Source: Cryptomeria japonica
Lineage: Eukaryota; Streptophyta; Pinopsida; Cupressales; Cupressaceae
Direction: 5' to 3'
Length of the DNA stretch: 64,000 nt
NCBI RefSeq assembly: GCF_030272615.1
Contig: NC_081412.1
Location: 668,551,852 to 668,615,851, forward strand
Shown: positions 55,796 through 64,000 of the stretch, in pieces
Position numbering within the stretch: position 1 is the first letter of the stretch
How the letters are laid out: each line of letters starts with the position of its first letter
Made by a program: the position numbers and the translations under genes
Notes under the pieces: generated by a model
Databases searched by the model: none
What the model was told of the DNA's origin: nothing
The model's input: only the letters and a program-made list of their open reading frames with translations

Positions 55796-56273
55796 GGCCG
55801 AGTTGAAAATTTGTTTTTGTTTGCCTGTCGTGTTTTGATGAATTTATCCAATATGAGTATTTGTATAACTTGTTTTGATGTGTAATTTTCCAAGTTATGT
55901 ATAGATATCAAGTTGTTGTTTTGATCAGAATATGATGTATTTGCGTTTGTCTGTTTCAAGTTCAATGTGTGGGAAAGCCAGAGTTGTTTTACAAGCCGAT
56001 ATGGGTTGGAAACTTGAGTTGTTTTTCAAGCTGATATGGGTGGGAAACTTGAGTTGTTTTACAAGTTTATGTGATTTTGGTACTTGAGTTGTTTTACACG
56101 TTTTGATATGGTTTTTGAAAACTTGAGTTGTTTTACAAGTTGATATGAAATGATAGGATTTTGAACTTTGATTGTAGATGAGCAAATTGTTTCATGTTGT
56201 TGATGTAAGTTTGATTTTGATATCTTTGTTTTGATGTGGAAACTGATATTGGATATATTTGGTTTGTTGACAG
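55796..56273 (+). repeat. Second half of the element E PMD intron with ACTTGAGTTGTTTTACAAG repeats
   Basis: Between 55970 and 56150 the phrase CTTGAGTTGTTTTACAAG (variants with TTTTTCAAG, ACACG) recurs five or six times every 30-40 nt, each partly self-complementary (CTTG...CAAG). No coding signal; the intron ends near 56273-56294. Confidence 0.75.
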
Positions 56274-58237
56274 GAGTGATTGGGGGTTGTGCAGTCGAGG
56301 GAGAGATTCCCGAGACTATGGACGCTGATACCACGTCTGTCCCAAGCAGATTTGGACATTATAGAGAGATGTGGATTGACCTCTCTTCTGGATATGCCTC
56401 GGTTCACTGTGAACCGGGGACTTTTGACAGCATTGGCAGAGAGGTGGCATAGCGACACGAACACCTGTCATTTTGCCACTGGAGAGATGACAGTGACACC
56501 GGAGGATTGCTACCAGATTTTGCGCATTCCTGTGGTAGGGGCACTGCTACCCTACGAGCAGTCAGAGGAGGGCGGCACAGAGGCACTGCGCCGCATATTT
56601 CATGTTGAGACTGTCTGTGGATATGAGATTCCTTGGCAGGAGTTTCTGGATTTGGATTATGCACCGCTGCCATCTGTATTGGCAGGATTCATTGGGGGAT
56701 TCCTTTGTCCTGATCCCAGGTCAAAGGGATTTTCAGTGGGATGGGGGTTGGTTCTGGAGGAGATGGTCACACAGGGCCGGACATTTTCATGGGGGTCAGC
56801 GATGCTGGCCCATCTTTGCAGGAGCCTTCATGAGGTAGTATACCTCGGTTATGGTAGTTTATCAGCAGGTGTGACCTTATTACAGATATGGTGCTGGGAG
56901 CATATTCCAGTAGCGAGGCCACTAGCAGATAGAGACAGGCCCGTAGGTGCTGCATATGCCTACGGATATAGAGGCCTAGTTGTCCAGCATAAGCTGGGCA
57001 AACTAGAGCATTGGAGGAGGGTGTTCAATGATATAGATACGGTCACCTGGAAACCATATACAGGTTGCGAGGTATGGGCTGAGGATGGGCTGGAGATGCC
57101 CTTTGTTTTTAGGAGCCGATATCTGATTGAGAGGACCCCGTTCGTTATTGAGTGGTTTTTGGTGACCCAAGTTTTGCGACAGTTCGGGCGCCAGCAGGGG
57201 ATTCCTCAGGGAGCATGCCTTTATGCACGGAGGCAGCAGGATGTGGCTGATTGGGGACCGACTATTGACAGTGTGGTGGCCGTGGAGGAGTTTGTGGGGA
57301 TAGCTAGGCAGGTCTGGGACTATGCCCCAGAGATTCAGGACGCCGAGATGACAGAGGAGTTTGCCCATTTGTTTGCTGCGCAGGCAATGGCGAGGATCTC
57401 AGATCCAGAGGAGATGAGACTAGCGTTTGATTTGGATGGGGAGGAGGAGACAGGGGGGATGATGGAGATGATGGAGAGGATGGAGGAGCTAGAGGAGCTA
57501 GAGGGAGGCGGGGAGGTAGAGGTGTGGAGAGAGCGGTACGGCAGGGGAGGATTGAGAGGGGGAGAGGAGGATTGGCTATCGGAGTCGGGAGAGAGGGGAG
57601 AGTGACGGAGGTTTTGGCGGTAGTGGGGGGTGAGGAGGAGATGGTGAGACTAGCACAGAGGAGGAGGGTAGATATACTCCCACCTCCAGTACCGAGGACA
57701 GGGCGAGTGGGAGGGGTTCCTCCAGCACAGGGACCACTGCGGGTTCGAGTGCCAGGTCATGTGGAGGATGCACAGATCCGGACCCTGCAGATTACCATTC
57801 AGCAGCTGCAGGCGCAGATTTTGACCTATCAGCGGCAAATTTCTTAGTTGACCATTGAGAGAGATACTGAGATAGAGTGGTGAGGACGAGCGGAGGAGGC
57901 CTTGGCGAGTGTACAGAGAGCAGCGACGGGTGGTCCGATGAGAGACACCCTGAGAGAGCTGACACGGAGAGTACAGGAGGTTGAGTATTATAGGGGGCAT
58001 TATGAGGCTGCAGTACCCCGAGATCGACGAGTGGAGAGCTTTGCACAGTCGAAATCGAGTCGATCTCGAACTGCTGGGACACGATCTGAGAGCCGAGGTG
58101 TGACGGGGCCGGTGAGACAGGACCCTCCTGGAGATCTAGGGGCGAGTGTATCTGGAGTGAGACAGGACCCTCCTGGAGATCCAGGGGTGGGTGCAGCTGG
58201 AGCGAGACCATCTCCATCAGGAGATAGTCATACTTGA

Positions 58238-59660
58238 GAGACAAGGTCTCTGTTGTATTTTTGAGCATTGTACTCTTTGTACTGGACACAGTTTTGACAT
58301 ATTTTGTACATTTTGGATCATTTTTGAGATATATATATGGATGGCACCATTTTTGATCATGTGATGTGTAGATGGATGCATGTTTATGTGTGCTAGTTCC
58401 TTTTCATATGATGATGTAATGTTTACATAGATGATGTAATGTATGATGCAGGATGTATGCTTTTATATGCTGTGAGATGTATCTTGAAAATGAGATGTAT
58501 GATTTAATATGCGACTAATTGTAATATGATATGATGTAAAAAAAGGATGTAATAATGATGCAAAATGATATGTAATGAATGATATAAGAATGATATGTAA
58601 CTAATTGTAAAATGATGTGCAACTAATTGTAAAATGATATGCAACTAATTGTCTTTGGAGCATCTCTCATTCTGTATTTGCCATCCGATATAACCATTTA
58701 TTTGCTTTCTTTGTAAATATCATCATGGAGCATTTATTGATTTTTGGATATGTTGAAAATTTATACAAGCATAATGGTAAAATTGAACCATAATGACCTG
58801 AGTAAAATTTACATGATATTTGATTTTGCAAGATAGCACAAGTGTCAAGGTATAATTGAACCAGGACGACCTGAGTGCGTATTGCGTAAACAGACAAGAG
58901 TAGATCATTTATATGCGTGAAATGGAATCAGACCTTCAGTGATATGTAATGTATCATGTCTCGAGGCAAATATTTAGACAGTACAAGTGATCGGCTCCCA
59001 GATAGAAGACTAAGAAAATATGGGAAGTTCCTCATGATCTCTAGCTTTGAAGCTTTTTATGAGATAAGGAGGAGATTCCAACAATTAAAAAGTTCAAAAT
59101 GCAAAATAATCAAGACTTTTATGCGATAATGCAACATTTAGTACTTCAGAAAATAATCCATCCTTGAGATTCCTGTGTATTGTTTTTGTCTTGGTTGTTG
59201 TGATGAAGCGTAGTTGTGTTTGTTGGATGGTGTGTGTCTGAGTTTTGCAATAGTTGGAACGTCTTGAATGTTTGCAAGTGGTTGAACAATTTAATGCCCC
59301 TAGCTGAGTGTACCTCTAGATATGATTATGTACATTAATTTCCAAGCCATGGTGGAATGCGATAAGAGAATAGATATAGGTGGATAACCCAGGATAGTGA
59401 CTACGCTAAGTATGTCCTGAATGGATATATGCTAAGTGTCGGGCGATGGCCGATAGTGTTTTGATGGATAAAATGGCATGGATATAGATAAAGGAACCGG
59501 TGTTTCACAAGGGTGCCTATTTACCAGGTTTTCACCATTTGTTTTTATTGTACTTTGTATTTTTACTTTTTCTGGATTTTTTTGTTTTTGTTTTTTGTTT
59601 TTGTTTTTTTTTTTGGCTTTTTTTTTGGCTTTTTTGGCTTTTTCCGTGCACTAGGCTATC
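58238..59660. other. Element E spacer between PMD gene and integrase
   Basis: No gene. 58340-58650 is ATGATGTAATG-rich, with a 22-bp phrase AACTAATTGTAAAATGATATGC repeated about four times (58500-58650). 59530-59645 is T-rich (TTTTTGGCTTTTTT), at the place of the T-rich arrays in B and C. Confidence 0.7.
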
Positions 59661-60833
59661 TTAAGTATAGTACTTCTTCAGATGAATGCTATTAGTTGGA
59701 TCATCGAGCACATCTCCTTCAGAATTTGTTAGCTGATACGCACCTGATCCATAGACTGATATGATGACATAGGGACCCAACCAGTTAGGTTCAAATTTCC
59801 CTTTCTTTTCTCGATCTTGCTGATTTCTTGGATTTTCTTTGAGGACTAGATCACCAACCTTGAAGTTGCGAGGAATGACCTTATGATTGTAGCTCCTGCA
59901 CATGCGTTGCTGATACGCTTTGAGATGAGTATAAGCACGTTGGCATCTTTCATCTAATAGTTCCAGTTCTTGTAGGCGGTTAACTCAATACTCTTCATCT
60001 GGGATTAAGCCTTTCAAAGAGACTCTAAGAGATGGGATCTCTACCTCCACGGGTAAAATAGCCTCAGATCCATATACTAATGAATATGGTGTTGCTCCTA
60101 TAGGTGTGCGGATGCTGGTCCTGTATGCCCAAAGTGTTGGATTGAGTTGTATATGCCAATCTTTGCCTACATCATTCATTGTTTTCTTGAGGATTTTTAG
60201 TATTGTCTTGTTAGATGCTTCTGCTTGACCATTTCCCTATGGGTAATATGGTGTAGAGAACCTATGTTGGATTTTGAATTTTTCACATAGTTCTTGGACA
60301 TCTTGATTTTTGAAAGGTCGTCCATTATCTGTGATGATTGAACTTGGAATACCATATCTGCAGATCAGATAATTTAGGATAAAAGAGGCAATTTGTTTCC
60401 CGGTCACTGTGGTCATGGGAACTGCTTCTATCCATTTGATAAAGTATTCTATTGCAGTTATAATGAACTTGTGTCCATTTGAAGATGAATGATGAATTTT
60501 GCCAACCAGGTCTAGTCCCCACTGACAAAAGGGCCAGGATGTTGTAAACGGCTGCAGTTCCTGTGCTGGTGCATGTATCAGATTGCCATGGATCTGGCAT
60601 TTAGGACATTTCTTGGCGAAATGATATGAGTCTTTCTCCATTGTAGGCCAGTAGTATCCCATTCGTAGAAGCTTTTTAGCAAGAGTAGTGCCACTGGAAT
60701 GTGTACCACAAATACCTTCATGAAGCTCGTGTAAAGCCAAATAGGAATCATTACAATCAAGACAATGAAGAAGAGTACCATCGAGACCTCGACGATACAA
60801 AGTATCAGCGGTAAGGGTGTAACGGGCAGCTTG
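59661..60833 (-). pseudogene. Element E integrase
   Basis: Zinc finger: HELHEGICGTH followed by CPKCQIHG (60580-60740). Catalytic residues: Asp in QWGLDLVG near 60510, Asp in IITDNGRPF near 60325, Glu in NGQAEASNK near 60225. The core ends [19 protein letters not shown] and the C-terminal region has KVGDLVL and KFEPNWLGPYVI; the stop after HLKKYYT is at 59661-59663. Two in-frame stops, TAG at 60237-60239 (for Gln) and TGA at 59985-59987 (for Arg), break an otherwise continuous frame. No chromodomain is seen, as expected for Tat. Confidence 0.9.
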
Positions 60834-61420
60834 TCAGATAAAGTTACGTTTTTGGTTACGGGATTGGTCAATGGGTAAGATATTATGCTTGAGGTAGTCG
60901 TATATTGGTCCATATAGCAGAGAATCTGAACCAGTCAGGGCATAGATAACATGGGATTCAGAGTGGTCATAGGCGGGGGAGAACAGTTGCTCTACCAGGA
61001 ACTCATAACGACTCTGTTGCTCAGGAATTTGTAGTAGTGAAGCGATTGTAGCCATTGTATTGGCTTCTTTGTTGTTCAACCTTGGTATTTGTTCAAAGGT
61101 GATGTACACAAAATACTGTTTGAAGTCATCCACCATCCGTTTGTAGGGTAGTAGCTTGTCATCCTTTGTCTGATAGTTGTTGTTGATTTGATTGATGACC
61201 AGCTGCGAGTCTCCATAGACTTTTAACTCTGTGATTTTCCATTCTACGGCCATTTTGATGCCTATGACCAGTGCTTCATATTCAGCCACATTATTTGTGC
61301 ATGGAAACATAAGTCTGTATGATTTTGGCATAGTGTGTCCTTCAAGAGTGATGAACAGAATGCCGGCACCTGCACCATGTTGAGTATAGGATCCGTCAAA
61401 GTATAGGGTCCAATGTTTAG
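60834..61420 (-). pseudogene. Element E second (Tat-type) RNase H and tether
   Basis: The domain opens LYFDGSYTQHGAGAGILF near 61400, then PCTNNVAEYEALVIGIKMA with the catalytic Glu, YGDSQLVINQIN, and NKEANTMATIASL. It lies between the ordinary RNase H and integrase, the diagnostic Tat arrangement. The downstream tether to about 60834 ends at a TGA (60834-60836) where Arg (CGA) is expected; the frame continues into integrase. Confidence 0.88.
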
Positions 61421-62720
61421 TAGAAAGAGCGAGTACATCCCTGTCTGTAAATTCAACCTCCATGGTTTGTTTGCCTGGTAGCGGTGCTTCGGCCAACTGA
61501 TCTGCAATTGCTTGTCCTTTGATGGCTCGTCTTTCTGTGTATTGGATGTTGAATTCACTGAGAATCATGACCCATTTAGCCAATCGGCCTGTAAGAGTGG
61601 CTTTGCTGAGTAGATATTTGAGAGGATCAATTTTTGCAACTAGCTTGATGGTGTGTGCTAGCATGTAATGTCGAAACTTCTGAGATGCAAAGACCACTGT
61701 TAGGCAAGCTTTTTCAATAAATGTATAGTTGAGCTCATAGCCGTTCAATGTTCTACTGATGTAGTATATGGCGCGTTCCTTTCCTTGTTGATCTTCTTGT
61801 GCCAATAATGCCCCCAGTGAAATATCTGTTGTTGAGATATATAGAATAAGTGGCTTTCTGGCGATTGGTGGTACTAGAACTGGTGGATTCATCAGGTATT
61901 GTTTGATTTGATAAAAATATTCTGCACACTTAGCCTCCCATTTGAATGGTACATTTTTGTGTAGCAAATGGTTAAATGGTAGACTTTTATCTGCTAGCTG
62001 AGCGATGAATCGCCAGATTGATTGAAGTCGTCCCTGTAGAGATCTGAGTTGACTGATATTCCGTGGTGGTGGCATTTCCATAATGGCTTGTACCTTTGCT
62101 GGATCAACTTCAATACCCTTAGCTGAGACTATGTAGCCTAGTAACTTGCCTAATGTAACCCCGAAGACACACTTCTTAGGGTTAAGCCTGACTTGGAATT
62201 TCTCCAATCGATCAAAGATTTTTGTTAGGATACCAAGATGTTCTGCTCTGGTGAAGGACTTAGCTAGTAAGTCGTCTACATAGTCTTCCATAAATGTGTG
62301 CATCATGTCATGGAATATTGTGTTCATTGCTCTTTGATAAGTGGCCCCTGCATTTTTTAAGCCAAAAGGCATGACATTCCAACAGTACGTCCCCCAAGGA
62401 TAGGTGAATGTTGTTTTATCTTGATCTTCAGGAGCTATCTTGATTTGGTTATAGCCTGAGAAACCATCCATTAGTGAGAGCATTGCATGGCCTGCTGTGA
62501 CATCTACAATTATGTCGATACTTGGCAGAGGAAAGTCATCTTTGGGACAAGCTTTGTTGACATCTCTGAAGTCAGTGCATATTCTGATACTACCATCCGG
62601 TTTTGATACTGGAACGATATTGGATATCCACTCTGCATAGTCAATGGGTTAGATGAATCTGACATCTAATAATTTTTTTAGTTCAGTTTTGACCATGAGT
62701 GCCACCTGTGGATTCATCTT
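61421..62720 (-). pseudogene. Element E reverse transcriptase and RNase H
   Basis: From SLMDGFSGYNQIKIAPEDQ through the catalytic YVDDLL (62265-62282), LNPKKCVFGV, QLRSLQGRLQSIWRFIAQLA, LGALLAQEDQQGKERAIYYI and GRLAKWVMILSEFNIQY; open and continuous with the second RNase H (549 codons from 62483). The RT start lies before 62483 in the same frame: WISNIVP, FPLPSIDIIVD and a TAA at 62649-62651. Confidence 0.92.
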
Positions 62721-64000
62721 TCATAGCTTTTGCTTGACTGGCTTAACTCCTGTAGAGATGGACAAGTGATGCATGATTAAGTGTGGATCTACTCCGGGCA
62801 TATCAGCATATGACCAAGCAAAGTTGATTTGCTGTTCTTTAAAGAAGATGATGAATGTCGATCTTTCTGCCTCTGTCAAAGATTCTGCGAGATGTATATT
62901 TCTGGCTGCTTCTGTGGTACCAATGTTGATTGATTGAGTAGGCTCAATCAATATGGGCGATCTCTCATGAAAGTGCTCAGGAAGAGTGTCAAGTCTCCCA
63001 TCGTTAGGTGCCTTAAAAAGGTTTTCACCCTCTGATGCGTCCTTTATTTTTACTTTTTTATGATCTAGAGCTGCCATTGACTGGTTTTCAGCATTAGATT
63101 CGTTATTTGATGCATTTTTGCAACTGAGAGACTTGGCACTCCCTGATTGACAGATATCATTATTTCGTTCACTGGTAGAGCCTGTTTCCGGATTTATGGT
63201 ACATAGGTAATGGACAATAGATGCATCATCTGGAAAAATAGGTATATCATTTGTTTCAGGTTCATCCCAGTTGATGAGGTCAGGAAAGACAAATGGTAAG
63301 GAATCATTGGGTGGATCAAGTTCGGCTACCGTAAGTGTTAGGATAGAGTTTTCATCGTGATGGGTCTTGGGTTTAAAGAAATTTCGGATTTTGTCGAGGT
63401 CCTCGATGGTATCATCTTCCACATAGACTTGTTCAAAATGTTTCTGTTCACTTTCTTGAGCGTCATAGATATGTTGCGGTCCAAATCCAAGAGGTCTATC
63501 TTTTGCGTTATGTTCTTCCTGAGAAAGGGATATAGAATCAGTATCATCCAGGATATCAGTAGTAGCATTGGAGCAAGTACCCCATTCATATTCATTGGAA
63601 TCTGTCTCATAGGCATCATCCTAGATTCTATCTGTGTTGTAAACAGGTGTGTTGTACGGTGAAAACAAATCTTTGATGATAGATACCATTTTGATGGTTT
63701 TTGTAGATTCTGTATCAGATCCGTCTTCTACTTGCTAGATTTGTTCATAGACTGTGCTTCTTCGGGGAGGAATAACGGTATTTGAAGATGTCCCGATTTG
63801 TTCTTGAGATATTGGTGTTTGAATATGAGCTACTGCTACGGATAGGGCCCTTTTGTGACTTAGAAGTTTTTCCTGATGTAACTTCTGATCTTGACGTTCC
63901 CGTGCCTTGTGGATTGTTCCTGTTGATTCAAAAAGTGCTTCCTACCAGGATTCTTCTTGGTACGGTGTCTTTATTTTCCATTGAGGTTTGATAGGTAGGT
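62721..64000 (-). pseudogene. Element E pre-RT linker, cut by the window edge
   Basis: 62721-63422 encodes FPDLINWDEPETNDIPIFPD, VKIKDASEGENLFKAPND, NIHLAESLTEAERSTFIIFF and NFAWSYADMPGVDPHLIMHH, ending at a TGA (62721-62723). Upstream to 64000 are acidic, Ser-rich segments with stops. Related to the linkers of elements B, C and D. Confidence 0.75.

Larger units (their letters stand above)
55157..58237 (+). pseudogene. Element E antisense gene: plant mobile domain protein, best preserved copy
   Basis: Exon 1 (55157-55231) is open: MSILYHRHRFERVRRYW, ending RGPP at a GTAAGT donor. The intron ends at GACAG (56273), where exon 2 meets a TGA at its second codon, or at TGTGCAG (56294), which avoids it and keeps frame. 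The PMD is then open to 57605: RLSQADLDIIERCGLTSLLDM, LTALAERWHSDTNTCHFATG, TPEDCYQILRIPVVG, GGFLCPDP, IWCWEHIPVARP, YLIERTPFVIEWFLVTQVLR. An acidic Glu/Met-rich tail follows. The remaining C-terminal part (57524-58237) is in another frame, with two stops: QLQAQILTYQRQIS coiled coil, RDTLRELTRRVQEVEYYRGH, and a twice-repeated RQDPPGD segment. Opposite to gag-pol and convergent with integrase. Confidence 0.88.
53307..64000 (-). mobile_element. Element E: Tat-type Ty3/gypsy retrotransposon, right part outside the window
   Basis: The left end is the LTR at 53307-54741, followed by the PPT, an opposite-strand PMD gene and pol on the minus strand. The window ends in the linker between protease and RT, so gag, leader and 5' LTR are missing. 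It has the longest open frames of the four Tat elements: its visible pol stays in one frame from 63422 to 59661 with only isolated stops. Confidence 0.9.

Noticed and set aside
55157-58237. Host PMD gene (MAIN/MAIL1-like) captured or resident
   Set aside because: Three paralogues lie at the same place inside LTR-bounded elements with the same exon structure, so the gene belongs to the retrotransposon.
57576-58289. Pro/Ser/Leu-rich minus-strand ORFs opposite the PMD tail
   Set aside because: Shadows of the purine-rich PMD coding strand; no homology to pol.
59661-62483. Integrated pararetrovirus (caulimovirus)
   Set aside because: An integrase with zinc finger and D-D-E, LTRs, PPT and a second RNase H identify a Ty3/gypsy Tat element.

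Overview
The window is repeat-dominated plant nuclear DNA. I find no host gene, tRNA, rRNA or CRISPR array. Almost every base can be assigned to transposable elements nested inside one another. The ~18-kb Ty3/gypsy elements, large LTRs and long decayed insertions suggest a large-genome seed plant, perhaps a gymnosperm; that is an inference, not something the sequence proves.

Layout (letters are mine). Element D, a Ty3/gypsy element of the Tat type on the minus strand, is the oldest layer. Only pieces remain: RNase H at 734-1401, a 38-bp piece of RT at 44025-44062, and RT plus linker at 51983-53306. It was hit by (i) a Ty1/copia element whose LTR end is at 1-733; (ii) Tat element C (1402-44024, minus); (iii) a complete but decayed copia element (44063-51982, plus, target duplication GATCT); (iv) Tat element E (53307 to beyond the right edge, minus). 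Element C was itself hit by its close relative element B (7398-25911, minus, duplication TTTTT), and its right LTR was split by a 6.1-kb DNA transposon (37514-43608) with 30-bp imperfect terminal inverted repeats. The 5' LTR of the copia element carries a further ~784-bp insertion (44994-45777).

Elements B, C and E share one architecture. Read on the minus strand it is: LTR, PBS, a leader with word arrays and small ORFs, gag, protease, a G-patch-like region, RT, RNase H, a second (Tat-type) RNase H, integrase, a spacer, PPT, LTR. Between integrase and the 3' LTR each carries a gene on the opposite strand. It is spliced (a 25-26-codon first exon, one intron) and encodes a plant mobile domain (PMD) protein with an acidic and coiled-coil C-terminal tail. 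In B and E this gene has a telobox plus TATA box just inside the LTR, so it probably has its own promoter.

The most unusual feature is a set of degenerate short-word arrays. Within one element the same word recurs every ~20-25 nt in the PMD intron and, in the same sense relative to transcription, in the leader of the genomic (gag-pol) RNA. The word differs between elements: TCACGCATT-like in B, TTCACAATTG-like in C, TAGCGCATAG-like in E (intron only; its leader lies outside the window). The leaders also hold two families of conserved small ORFs. The DNA transposon is a second candidate novelty: its minus-strand gene has a DDE-like pattern whose second acidic motif is restored by a 120-bp intron, and I cannot assign it to a named superfamily. 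All coding regions carry stops or frameshifts; nothing here looks fully intact.
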